This document shows positions 25,705 to 33,795 of a stretch of 64,000 nucleotides of DNA, one piece after another. Position 1 is the first letter of the stretch, and the number at the start of each line of letters is the position of its first letter. The notes below the pieces were generated by a model. It worked only from the letters and a program-made list of their open reading frames with translations. It was not told the origin of the DNA and did not search any database. The position numbers and the translations under genes were made by a program. This stretch comes from Flavobacteriaceae bacterium (lineage in GTDB: Bacteria; Bacteroidota; Bacteroidia; Flavobacteriales; Flavobacteriaceae), in the NCBI GenBank assembly GCA_014238425.1, contig JABABD010000016.1, positions 310,001 to 374,000 of the forward strand, in the 5' to 3' direction.

Positions 25705-26262
25705 ATGAGAAATCTATTGGTACTTTTTGCAATGCTATTCTATTCATTTGCTTGTTTTTCACAAGATACAGAATGGATAACTGTGAAAAGCATAGAAAAA
25801 GGATATAGAATAGACTTCCCCGGTGAGGCAAAAGACAATTCTCAGGATGTTCAAACTGAAAAGGGGACTGTTATAATGCACACATACCAACTTCAGCCAG
25901 TCAATAGCGATAATCTAATTTATATGACATCGTTTACGGAATACCCTGAAAGTTTTTTTTCAGATGGTTTGGACACTTTAGAAAAACAAACTAAAGTGCT
26001 AAATAACTCTGTAAATGGAGCAGTTACAAATACAAAAGGCACTTTAGTTTCGGATGAAAAAATCTTGTTTAATGGTTTTAATGGAAGGAAAGTCAAAATA
26101 TCTATAAATCCAGGTGGAGAGAGCTATATAATTACTATGAAAATAGTTTTAACAGATTTTAAATTATACCTAGTACAAACTATTGCATTAAAAGGAAAAG
26201 AAGATAATCTTGACGGTTCTCACTTTTTTGATTCTTTCGAACTGATTAGTGTAAAACAATAA
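25705..26262 (+). CDS. exported protein of unknown function
   Basis: 185 residues from ATG 25705; the frame runs back into fabG but MRNLLVLFAMLFYSFACFSQ is a signal peptide that sets the start. The mature protein is one compact alpha/beta domain beginning TEWITVKSIEKGYRIDFPGE and ending DGSHFFDSFELISVKQ, of the sort found in small periplasmic proteins. I do not recognise a catalytic motif. It is co-oriented between fabG and the von Willebrand-like gene with 5-13 base gaps. Confidence 0.7.
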   Translation: MRNLLVLFAMLFYSFACFSQDTEWITVKSIEKGYRIDFPGEAKDNSQDVQTEKGTVIMHTYQLQPVNSDNLIYMTSFTEYPESFFSDGLDTLEKQTKVLNNSVNGAVTNTKGTLVSDEKILFNGFNGRKVKISINPGGESYIITMKIVLTDFKLYLVQTIALKGKEDNLDGSHFFDSFELISVKQ

Positions 26263-26267
26263 TTTTT

Positions 26268-28301
26268 TTGGATATAGAGAATCTCTTATATATTATCATT
26301 GCAGGAATCATAGCGCTATTATTAGCGCTTTTTCAGTATTGGTTTTCAGCAAAACAAAAAGGTAAGCAATGGATGCTATATACCTTTTTGAGATTTGTGA
26401 GTATCTTTTCATTGCTCTTATTGCTCATTAATCCTAAGTTTGAGCAAGTGTCTTATGTAAACGAAAAACCTAACTTGATCGTAGCTGTAGATAATTCAGA
26501 ATCGGTTACGTATCTCAAACAAAATGAGAATACAGAAACGTTAGTGCATAATATTCTTAATAGTACCAGACTCAATGAGCGCTTTAATATAGATACTTAT
26601 GTTTTTGGGAATGATTTAAAAGCAACGGACTCTATCACATTTACTGATAAACAAACTAATGTGTCATCCATTTTCAACGAGTTGTCACAAATTTACAAGA
26701 CTACTAACGCACCAACACTTATTATTTCAGATGGCAATCAAACCTATGGTAGCGACTATGAATTTGTTTCTGATAGATATGACCAGCCGATTTTCCCGAT
26801 TATTCTTGGAGATACAATTACCTATGCCGATTTACGTATCCAACGATTAAATGTCAACCGTTATGCGTACCTAAAGAATCGGTTTCCTGTAGAAGTTATA
26901 CTGACCTATAATGGCAATGATGATATTAATTCAAGATTTGTTGTCACTTCAGGAAATAGCACTATTTATAGCAAGCCTATATCTTTTTCGAAAGAACATA
27001 GTTCTCAAATACTCAATTTCGATTTACCAGCAAATAGAGTAGGGGTACTAAGTTATACAGCACGGATTATTCCGCTAGATATTGAAAAAAACAGAGCCAA
27101 TAATGATAAGGCTTTTGCAGTCGAAGTCATTGATCAAAAAACCAATGTAGCTATTATAAGTGATATTTTACATCCTGATCTAGGAGCCTTAAAGAAGTCC
27201 ATCGAAAGTAATGAACAGCGTTCGGTTACGTTTTTGAAACCTACGATGAATGTCAATTTGCTTGACGATTACCAGCTCGTTATTTTATATCAACCTAATG
27301 CTAAATTTAGAAGCATATTTGATGTTATTGACTCAAGCAACAAAAATCACTGTATCATCACAGGATCTCAAACAGATTGGAGGTTCTTGAATAGTGCTAT
27401 TGACTATCTTAATAAAGATTTAACTAATCAGACAGAAAATTACCAGGCAATTCTTAATACGGGTTATAATACGTTTATTATTGACGCTCTAAAATTCAAT
27501 AGCTTTCCGCCACTAACATCATCGTTTGGAGATATTGAGTTTTCGAGTCCTGTTGAAACCATATTGTTTAAAAAAATAGGTAATGTTGATACTGAACAAG
27601 CCTTATTAGCGACCCTCGAAACTGGTGACCAAAGACAAGCATTATTGTTTGGAGAAGGCATATGGAAATGGCGTGCTCAAAGCTATTTGAACAATAGATC
27701 CTTTAATGAGTTTGATAATTTTATAGGAAAGTTGGTGCAGTACTTGGCGTCTAACAAGCGTCGTAATAGGTTAAGTGTTGACTATGAGTCTTTTTATGAT
27801 GGTAGTAGTCCTGTAAAAGTGTCTGCCCAATTCTTTGATAAGAATTATCAATTTGATAATCGAGGTAATTTGAATATAGTGGTGAGAGATAAAGCGTCTA
27901 ATGAGTCTAGAACACTGCCTTTTATTTTGAACAACACCAACTACGAAGTAGATCTGAGTAGTCTTCCTGCCTCAGAATATGCATTTACAGTTTCAGTGGC
28001 AAACGAAGGATTAAAACAATCTGGAAATTTCACCATCCTAAATTTCAATGTTGAACAGCAATTCTTAAATGCGGATGTAACAAAGCTCCAACGTTTAGCT
28101 ACTAATAGTAATGGAAGATCTTATTTCATCGGAAATACTGATAGTTTGGTGTCACAATTAATCAACGATAAACGCTTCGCAATCATTCAAAAAAGTACCA
28201 AAAAAGTAGTACCTTTAATAGATTGGAAATACCTTTTAGCCCTCATTGCTTTGAGTCTTGCAATTGAATGGTTTATGAGAAAATATAACGGACTCATCTA
28301 A
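26268..28301 (+). CDS. membrane protein with von Willebrand-like region
   Basis: 677 residues from a TTG at 26268; no suitable ATG is nearby. Two N-terminal helices (about 6-25 and 38-58) precede PNLIVAVDNSESV, a degenerate MIDAS-like motif (DxSxS relaxed to DNSES), and TLIISDGNQTYGSD. The long extracytoplasmic part ends in a C-terminal helix (WKYLLALIALSLAIEWFMRK). This topology matches the BatA-like/VWA-containing proteins common in Flavobacteriia. No MoxR or BatABCD partners are adjacent. The role may be envelope-protein assembly or sensing, which is inference. Confidence 0.7.
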   Translation: MDIENLLYIIIAGIIALLLALFQYWFSAKQKGKQWMLYTFLRFVSIFSLLLLLINPKFEQVSYVNEKPNLIVAVDNSESVTYLKQNENTETLVHNILNSTRLNERFNIDTYVFGNDLKATDSITFTDKQTNVSSIFNELSQIYKTTNAPTLIISDGNQTYGSDYEFVSDRYDQPIFPIILGDTITYADLRIQRLNVNRYAYLKNRFPVEVILTYNGNDDINSRFVVTSGNSTIYSKPISFSKEHSSQILNFDLPANRVGVLSYTARIIPLDIEKNRANNDKAFAVEVIDQKTNVAIISDILHPDLGALKKSIESNEQRSVTFLKPTMNVNLLDDYQLVILYQPNAKFRSIFDVIDSSNKNHCIITGSQTDWRFLNSAIDYLNKDLTNQTENYQAILNTGYNTFIIDALKFNSFPPLTSSFGDIEFSSPVETILFKKIGNVDTEQALLATLETGDQRQALLFGEGIWKWRAQSYLNNRSFNEFDNFIGKLVQYLASNKRRNRLSVDYESFYDGSSPVKVSAQFFDKNYQFDNRGNLNIVVRDKASNESRTLPFILNNTNYEVDLSSLPASEYAFTVSVANEGLKQSGNFTILNFNVEQQFLNADVTKLQRLATNSNGRSYFIGNTDSLVSQLINDKRFAIIQKSTKKVVPLIDWKYLLALIALSLAIEWFMRKYNGLI

Positions 28302-28320
28302 AACTAAAAACAAGAAAACC

Positions 28321-29136
28321 ATGGAAAAATTACCTAAAATTGCATTACCCTTTATATTCATATTGGTAGTGCTCGTTATTATCATATCTAAATCTGCCGT
28401 TACTATAGGTTCTGGTGAAGCTGGAGTGCTTTACAAGACTTTTGATAATGGTGTGGTCACAGATGCTCCACCTTTAGGGGAAGGCTTTCACTTAGTAGCA
28501 CCTTGGAATAAGGTAATTGTTTACGAAGTGCGTCAGCAAGAATTATTCGAAAAAATGAAAGTGCTGTCTTCTAACGGATTAGAAATACAAATCGATGCCT
28601 CAGCATGGTACGAACCTGTGTATGATCAGTTAGGAAACTTACATCAATCATTAGGCGAAGGCTATTTACAGCGTGTCATCCAGCCTGCTATTCGTTCTGC
28701 GGCACGTAGTGTAGTAGGTCGTTATACACCAGAGCAATTGTATTCGAGTAAGCGTGATGCCATCCAAGATGAGATCTTTGCAGAAACAAAGAAGATTCTT
28801 GAGAAGCAATTTGTGCAATTAAACGAGGTCTTAGTGCGTGATGTCACTTTGCCAAATACCATTAAGGAAGCTATAGAGCGTAAACTAAGACAGGAGCAAG
28901 AGTCTTTAGAATATGAGTTTAGATTAGTAACAGCTGCTAAAGAAGCTGAGAAAGTAATTATTGAAGCACAAGGTAAAGCAGATGCCAATAGAATATTGAG
29001 TGCTTCTCTAACAGACAAGATCCTTCAGGATAAAGGTATTGATGCGACACTTAAATTATCGGAATCACCAAACAGTAAAGTGGTGATCGTTGGTGGTGGA
29101 GACAAGGGATTGCCTTTGATTTTGGGTAATAATTAG
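28321..29136 (+). CDS. prohibitin-family SPFH protein
   Basis: 271 residues. A single N-terminal helix (LPFIFILVVLVIIIS) anchors an SPFH/Band 7 domain (VTIGSGEAGVLYKTFDNGV, LGEGFHLVAPWNKV) followed by a long coiled coil (LRQEQESLEYEFRLVTAAKE) and a Gly-rich end. Prohibitin-like proteins form ring or cage assemblies in membranes and may scaffold proteases. It begins 19 bases after the VWA-like gene and ends at a strong terminator, so it closes the fabG operon. Confidence 0.9.
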   Translation: MEKLPKIALPFIFILVVLVIIISKSAVTIGSGEAGVLYKTFDNGVVTDAPPLGEGFHLVAPWNKVIVYEVRQQELFEKMKVLSSNGLEIQIDASAWYEPVYDQLGNLHQSLGEGYLQRVIQPAIRSAARSVVGRYTPEQLYSSKRDAIQDEIFAETKKILEKQFVQLNEVLVRDVTLPNTIKEAIERKLRQEQESLEYEFRLVTAAKEAEKVIIEAQGKADANRILSASLTDKILQDKGIDATLKLSESPNSKVVIVGGGDKGLPLILGNN

Positions 29137-29153
29137 AATTGATAATGCACATC

Positions 29154-29200
29154 AAAAGGTACTATTATCCGAGTATATTTTCGGGATAATAGTACCTTTT
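29154..29200 (+). terminator. long-stem terminator
   Basis: AAAAGGTACTATTATCC pairs with GGATAATAGTACCTTTT over a loop of about 13 bases; the 17-bp stem ends in a T-run. It isolates the prohibitin operon from the cassette-like region that follows. Confidence 0.85.
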
Positions 29201-29227
29201 GTTATGATATAACGAGTTGCCCACAAT

Positions 29228-29842
29228 ATGAAAAAAACTTTGAAACAGATATTAAAACTTGGATTTCTGTTATTCGGAATTATTGTTTATGGACAAGAAT
29301 TTAAATTTGACATTCAGAATACCTCACTTTCAGAATACTTGGAAATGGAACAAAATTTAGGTAGTGAAAGAATTCAAACTATTCGAAATCACGTTTCATC
29401 AAATGGAAATGCACAACCAATAAAATTTAAGCGTGAACAAAAAATTATATCTGACTTAGTCGCTTATTATTATTTTAAAGAAAAGGACTCTGTAATGTCT
29501 CATATCCTTTACGAATGGGATGAAAGCTTACTTACCTTAAAACCAAATTCTAAAGAGAAAAAATCAAAGGAATATCAAATAGCCTTAATTGAAAATTTCA
29601 ATGAATTGGAAAAAAAACTGACTGAACTTTATGGTGAACCGAATTCGAAAGGAGACCTGTCTGATTTAAAACAAGCTGAACTAAAAGGGGGCTTGAAAAA
29701 GAATGACAAATGGTACCCAGATGACAATACAGAAATCGAAATGTATATTGTAATTTCTAACTATTATAAAAAAAGTGGAATGATTACAATAGCACCAACA
29801 CACAGAATAAGACTATATATTAGAAAATTAAAAACTGAATAA
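29228..29842 (+). CDS. exported hypothetical protein in a cassette-like unit
   Basis: 204 residues. MKKTLKQILKLGFLLFGIIV then YGQEFKFDI indicates a signal peptide cut near YGQ-E. The mature part is highly charged (RNHVSSNGNAQPIKFKREQK, LEKKLTELYGEPNSKG) with no recognisable domain. The gene is bounded by exact 10-base inverted repeats: GTTGCCCACA just before its start (29216-29225) and TGTGGGCAAC just after its stop (29848-29857). A strong terminator lies upstream and no promoter is obvious. The sequence style suggests acquired DNA. Confidence 0.7.
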   Translation: MKKTLKQILKLGFLLFGIIVYGQEFKFDIQNTSLSEYLEMEQNLGSERIQTIRNHVSSNGNAQPIKFKREQKIISDLVAYYYFKEKDSVMSHILYEWDESLLTLKPNSKEKKSKEYQIALIENFNELEKKLTELYGEPNSKGDLSDLKQAELKGGLKKNDKWYPDDNTEIEMYIVISNYYKKSGMITIAPTHRIRLYIRKLKTE

Positions 29843-29847
29843 AATAC

Positions 29848-29987
29848 TGTGGGCAACAACGTGTATAATTAATTGCTTGGTTCAGGTCTACACAGAAAAT
29901 TTCTTCGGAATTTTCTGTGGCTCATGTTTGTTTACTAAATTAGTTGCTGAAACACGCAACTAACCATACACAAGACCGTTGCCAACA
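29848..29987. repeat. 140-base imperfect palindrome (attC-like element B)
   Basis: The left arm starts TGTGGGCAACAACGTGTAT, and the right arm contains ACCATACACAAGACCGTTGC and then CAACA, which pairs with the left arm with internal mismatches. A perfect 11-bp hairpin, CACAGAAAATT/AATTTTCTGTG, sits in the middle (29891-29919). The outer ends match the ends of the two neighbouring gene units rather than only each other. A related element lies at 30848-30983. Confidence 0.7.
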
Positions 29988-29989
29988 AT

Positions 29990-30349
29990 ATGAAGAAAAT
30001 CTATTACCTTTTTGTATTTATCTTTTGCTTTCAAATTTCAACAGCTCAAAAGCGAAAATGCTATATCAAAATGTTTGAATTTGACTCAAAATATGAAAAG
30101 AAAAAAATAGACTGTGAAAAATTCGATGAAATGCATGATGGTATAATTACTAAAGAGGATTCCATCATTAATCGACAATACAAAATAAAGTTAGCTAAAT
30201 ATCAAGAAAAACTTGTTGAATTAGGATATGAATTTGAGGCTAATGGTAAATTGTCAAAAGCTTTTATAAAAGCTCATCATAAATATTTGAGGAAAATAAA
30301 AAAAGCTAATCGGAATTCCAAAAGGCGAGAAAATAAGACGGATAAATAA
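29990..30349 (+). CDS. exported basic hypothetical protein in a cassette-like unit
   Basis: 119 residues. MKKIYYLFVFIFCFQISTAQ is a signal peptide cut near TAQ-K. The mature part is very basic and rich in Lys, Glu and Asp, with YKIKLAKYQEKLVELGYEFE, which suggests helices; a lysine- and arginine-rich end follows (KKANRNSKRRENKTDK). There is no known domain. The gene starts 2 bases after element B. The unit is bounded by GTTGCCAAC (29978-29986) and GTTGGCAAC (30358-30366), exact inverted repeats. Confidence 0.65.
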   Translation: MKKIYYLFVFIFCFQISTAQKRKCYIKMFEFDSKYEKKKIDCEKFDEMHDGIITKEDSIINRQYKIKLAKYQEKLVELGYEFEANGKLSKAFIKAHHKYLRKIKKANRNSKRRENKTDK

Positions 30350-30393
30350 AAAATACAGTTGGCAACAAGCTAAAACACTAATTCAATAAGGCT

Positions 30394-30840
30394 ATGATAA
30401 AACCAATAATCCTATTTTTAACACTCTTACTTTTAGGATGTATTAGTTCGAGTAAAAAAGAGAATACTTCCCATTCAATTATGGAAGAGAAAAGTATCAA
30501 TTGTGTTAAGCAAATATTTAAAAAAGACAGCATCTTTGGTGATCTAAGAAATCACGATTCTGAAAGGGTTTCATTAAGTGAAGCAATTAATAATTACTCA
30601 AATAATTTAAAGTCATTGGATTATTCTTATTGCCCAGATGAATTTGAATTGGCATTCCAAAAACATGCAGAAGCTTGGTTGGATTTCAGAAAAGTATCCG
30701 ACAAATATCCATTACTTCGTGGTGAATTACATGATATATTTTCTAAAATAGAAAAAAGCAAAGATTCAACAGAATTTAAATCTAGCTTAAAACAAATTTT
30801 AGAAACATGGAAATTAGTTGAAAAAAATTCAAATCAATAA
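30394..30840 (+). CDS. small lipoprotein in a cassette-like unit
   Basis: 148 residues. MIKPIILFLTLLLLGCISSS has a lipobox LLGC. The mature domain, about residues 50-145, is mostly helical (YCPDEFELAFQKHAEAWLDF, SKIEKSKDSTEFKSSLKQIL) and resembles small periplasmic helical-bundle proteins of unknown role. It sits between the half-repeat GTTGGCAAC at 30358 and element C at 30848. Unlike its neighbour, its upstream spacer has only the left half of a palindrome, so a rearrangement may have removed the rest. Confidence 0.65.
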   Translation: MIKPIILFLTLLLLGCISSSKKENTSHSIMEEKSINCVKQIFKKDSIFGDLRNHDSERVSLSEAINNYSNNLKSLDYSYCPDEFELAFQKHAEAWLDFRKVSDKYPLLRGELHDIFSKIEKSKDSTEFKSSLKQILETWKLVEKNSNQ

Positions 30841-30847
30841 AAGCCAA

Positions 30848-30983
30848 TTGCCAACAACGTGCATAATTCATAGTGTTTAACGGTGATTCGGGAAATTCTA
30901 ACGAATTTCCGCACTCTTGGTCCTTTTTTGCTAACTTAGTTCTTCAACACTACAAACCATACACGAACACGTTAGCAGCAATT
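30848..30983. repeat. 136-base imperfect palindrome (attC-like element C)
   Basis: Left arm TTGCCAACAACGTGCATAAT and right arm ACCATACACGAACACGTTAG followed by CAGCAA pair imperfectly. A perfect central hairpin GGAAATTC-TAAC-GAATTTCC lies at 30891-30910. It shares AACAACGTG(T/C)ATAATT, ACCATACAC and the overall plan with element B, but the two differ in the centre. Confidence 0.65.
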
Positions 30984-30987
30984 TGAA

Positions 30988-31092
30988 ATGAAAAGAATCT
31001 TATTATTAATCTCATTAACTAGTAACGCACAAGAATTAGAAAATAAATTCTCGTCCAAACTTTGTGAATGCTTTGACACTTTTTCAATTTAA
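30988..31092 (+). pseudogene. truncated exported-protein gene (34 codons)
   Basis: MKRILLLISLTSNAQELENK opens like a signal peptide plus mature start, then SSKLCECFDTF and a stop. The Cys pattern KLCEC resembles the start of longer flavobacterial exported proteins. The gene starts 5 bases after element C, exactly as intact genes follow element B, so this is probably the 5' remnant of a lost cassette gene. Confidence 0.5.
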
Positions 31093-31127
31093 TGGTAAGA
31101 ACATTAAATAATTAAACTAAATGACCA

Positions 31128-31958
31128 TTGAAATTTGAAACACATCTATTAGAAAACCCATTAAAAGATTTCGTTGAATCCATTTTTTACTTTAAAGGAT
31201 TCAATCCAAATCATTCCATTGAGCGTGTTGTACCAACTGGTCATGTGTTTGTTATTTTTGAACTAGATGAGATGGAACGTAGTACCTTTGATAATGAAAC
31301 CCTAAAACCTAATGGTGTTTTTAACAATGTTTGGGTTTCTGGTAATCACAATAATTATCTTTCTATTTCTGCACATCAAGATTCTGAAATGTTAGTGATC
31401 CAATTTAAAACCAGTGGTTCATATCCTTTTTTTAATGTGCCAATGCATCAATTGAACAATAAAGTAATTGATGCTCAAGAATTATTTGGACCAGAAATAC
31501 TAGAATTGAGAAAAAAGATTCTGAATCAAGAAGCTGTTACTGATAAATTCAAGATTATTGAGACGTGGTTATTAAATAGATTTAATGCTGGCAAAACACC
31601 AAGCGACGAACTCGTTACAATACTTGAGCAATTAAGGACAAAGCCTGTTGTAAACCATAGCGACATTATTACGTTGTATCCTAGGACCCAAAAACATTTG
31701 ATCGATCAATTTAAAAAGTATTTCGGATTAACGCCTAAAGTGTTTCATAGGATATTTCGTTTCAATGAAATCCTACAGCAAATACAGGCTAAAGAAAGGA
31801 TTGTTTGGTCGCAAATTGCTTATCAATTTGGTTACTCGGATCAATCTCATTTTATTAAGGAGTTTAAAGAATTTTCAGGATTCAATCCACAAGAGTTTAT
31901 TAATTCAGATTATCATAAGGATGAGACTAATTTTTTTCCTTTAGATAGAGAAGGTTAA
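31128..31958 (+). CDS. AraC-family transcriptional regulator
   Basis: 276 residues from a TTG at 31128. An ATG at 31121 gives only five codons in another frame. The N-terminal domain (FVESIFYFKGFNPNHSIERV, VPTGHVFVIFELD) is a DUF6597-like sensor region; the C-terminal 100 residues hold two helix-turn-helix units of AraC (TQKHLIDQFKKYFGLTPKVF, IAYQFGYSDQSHFIKEFKEF). It likely controls itself or the SRPBCC and DUF4287 genes just downstream. The junction with the cassette-like region may have removed its native start. Confidence 0.85.
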   Translation: MKFETHLLENPLKDFVESIFYFKGFNPNHSIERVVPTGHVFVIFELDEMERSTFDNETLKPNGVFNNVWVSGNHNNYLSISAHQDSEMLVIQFKTSGSYPFFNVPMHQLNNKVIDAQELFGPEILELRKKILNQEAVTDKFKIIETWLLNRFNAGKTPSDELVTILEQLRTKPVVNHSDIITLYPRTQKHLIDQFKKYFGLTPKVFHRIFRFNEILQQIQAKERIVWSQIAYQFGYSDQSHFIKEFKEFSGFNPQEFINSDYHKDETNFFPLDREG

Positions 31959-32019
31959 TTTTTTACTATAATAGTTATTCTGAAGTTCTTTAATTTGTAT
32001 ATCGTACACACTTAGAATC

Positions 32020-32607
32020 ATGAAAAAACTAATATTCCAAATAATACTCTTATGCTTTCCATTGTTTGTAATCGCTCAAAAACCTAGCGATCCTAATGAA
32101 AAGAGAGTTATATCTATTGTAGATTCTTCACATATTGATAATATGATCTTAAAACAATCTTTTGAAGTCAACACTACATTAGATTTGGTCTGGGATGCTT
32201 ATACTACAAAAAAAGGATGGGAGAGTTGGGCAACTCCAATTGCTGAAATCGATTTTAAAATAAACGGAATTATAAAAACCAATTACAACAAGGATGGGAA
32301 AATTGGTGATGATTCAACTATTACGTTACATATTGTTAACTACATTCCTAAACGAATGCTAACACTACAGGCAGAACTCACTAAAAACTTTCCCGAATTC
32401 ATGAAAGAAGACGAGAAGGATTTATTTAATATGATTCTTTTTGAAGAAATAAGCCCAACAAGAACTAGAGTTGTGTCTTATGGTATTGGTTATAAAAACA
32501 ATGATAAATACCTAGCATTGATGAAATTTTTCATTCAAGGTAATGAACAATCATACCTAAACCTTATTTCATATCTAGAAACTAGAAAGCCTTCCGTAAA
32601 ATACTAA
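32020..32607 (+). CDS. exported SRPBCC-family (AHSA1/START-like) protein
   Basis: 195 residues. Signal peptide MKKLIFQIILLCFPLFVIAQ, cut near IAQ-K. The mature part is a helix-grip domain: LKQSFEVNTTLDLVWDAYTT, GWESWATPIAEIDFKINGII, and a final helix (ALMKFFIQGNEQSYLNLISY). SRPBCC domains bind hydrophobic ligands. Export is unusual because most AHSA1-like members are cytosolic. It lies 61 bases after the AraC regulator and 3 bases before the DUF4287 gene. Confidence 0.8.
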   Translation: MKKLIFQIILLCFPLFVIAQKPSDPNEKRVISIVDSSHIDNMILKQSFEVNTTLDLVWDAYTTKKGWESWATPIAEIDFKINGIIKTNYNKDGKIGDDSTITLHIVNYIPKRMLTLQAELTKNFPEFMKEDEKDLFNMILFEEISPTRTRVVSYGIGYKNNDKYLALMKFFIQGNEQSYLNLISYLETRKPSVKY

Positions 32608-32610
32608 ACT

Positions 32611-33153
32611 ATGGATAAAGCATTACAAACAATGATAGAGAATATGCCTGAGAAAACGGGCAAGTCTTTAGATCAATGGAAAATCTTGTTACAGTCTAAA
32701 CCCTTTACCAAACATAGTGAAGCAGTAACCTATCTTAAAGTATCACATGGTGTTACTCATGGATTTGCCAATACGATCGTGACACTATCAAAAGAAGAAA
32801 ATAATTCTCCAGAAGATCTTGTAGCAAGTCAATACAAAGGAAAAGAAGAATTGTCACCTATATATGATCAACTGATCTCTTTTGTAAAACAATTAGGTGA
32901 AGACGTCACGATCACGCCTAAGAAAGGGAGCGTGAGTATTATCAGGAACAAACAATTCACACTTATTAAGCCCGCAACTAAAACACGAATGGATTTAGGT
33001 CTCAAGCTAAAAGACGTACCTATTACAGATCGACTTGAGAATTCAGGACCTTTTGGAACCATGTGTACGCACAGAGTGAAAATTGCATCTGTCGATGAGA
33101 TAGACGATGAATTAAAAGCTTGGATCTCGCAAGCTTATGAGAAAGCCCAATAA
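32611..33153 (+). CDS. DUF4287/DUF5655 protein
   Basis: 180 residues. The N-terminal half has the DUF4287 helices (MIENMPEKTGKSLDQWKILL, HGVTHGFANTIVTLSK); the C-terminal half has the DUF5655-like segment (IYDQLISFVKQLGEDVTITP, IRNKQFTLIKPATKTRMDLG). This pair often occurs together in soil and marine bacteria and has no proven function; a nucleic-acid or small-molecule binding role has been guessed. It is cytoplasmic and probably co-transcribed with the SRPBCC gene. Confidence 0.8.
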   Translation: MDKALQTMIENMPEKTGKSLDQWKILLQSKPFTKHSEAVTYLKVSHGVTHGFANTIVTLSKEENNSPEDLVASQYKGKEELSPIYDQLISFVKQLGEDVTITPKKGSVSIIRNKQFTLIKPATKTRMDLGLKLKDVPITDRLENSGPFGTMCTHRVKIASVDEIDDELKAWISQAYEKAQ

Positions 33154-33241
33154 ATGTTTTTGTGACATTGAATTGGCATTTTTCATAAATTTAAGATGTA
33201 TCTAGCCAATTAAATATTCAATAATGGATACAGAGTAGACT

Positions 33242-33775
33242 CTATTTCATCAAATCTTTTGCCTGTTTTGCCCAGTTGTCACGTTCAATACGACCTGGAA
33301 AAAATTCAATTAAAGTGGTGATGTCTTCAATATCTTTAGAAGAGAATTTGCTAATTTGTTTATAGGTGTAAATACCAATGCCATTGAGTTTCTTTTCTAT
33401 AAAAGGGCCAATGCCGCTAATTAGTTTTAAGTCATCCTTATCGGCCTCAGAGGCTTTTCCGAAACTATCAAAATCAAGAGATGCCGGTAGATCTTCACGA
33501 ATAATGAGTTCTGGTTCTGGTTCAAATGCTAGACGTCCTGCGCGTTCACGAGTTTTTATAACGCGTAAACCTTCATCATGATGAGCATTTGGATTCTCCA
33601 TACTTAGAGTCTTGTACTTGTTCTTTTCGCGTTCAAGATTTTCAATATCTTTCCTGAATTTGCGTTTGTAATAAGACCTCGCTATAAAATAGCCGATTAA
33701 AAAGGCTCCTAGCATAAGCAGAAATATTTCCAGCCAGGCAGTAGAGCGATCTAATGGATTAAGGTTTTCGAACAT
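33242..33775 (-). CDS. membrane-anchored helix-hairpin-helix protein
   Basis: 177 residues. One N-terminal helix (LEIFLLMLGAFLIGYFIARS), a charged coiled linker, then LKLISGIGPFIEKKLNGIGI and a following helix, the helix-hairpin-helix-like fold seen in DUF4332-type proteins and at ribosomal L21-like sites. The end FFPGRIERDNWAKQAKDLMK is conserved among Flavobacteriaceae homologues. It follows an OmpA-like gene by 20 bases, so the two probably act together at the envelope. Confidence 0.75.
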   Translation of the reverse strand: MFENLNPLDRSTAWLEIFLLMLGAFLIGYFIARSYYKRKFRKDIENLEREKNKYKTLSMENPNAHHDEGLRVIKTRERAGRLAFEPEPELIIREDLPASLDFDSFGKASEADKDDLKLISGIGPFIEKKLNGIGIYTYKQISKFSSKDIEDITTLIEFFPGRIERDNWAKQAKDLMK

Positions 33776-33795
33776 TGAATATAGTTTTAGTTTAG

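Noticed and set aside
29216-30983. A bona fide mobile integron with an integrase.
   Set aside because: No integrase is in the window and the core sites do not match GTTRRRY exactly, so only a cassette-like structure is claimed.
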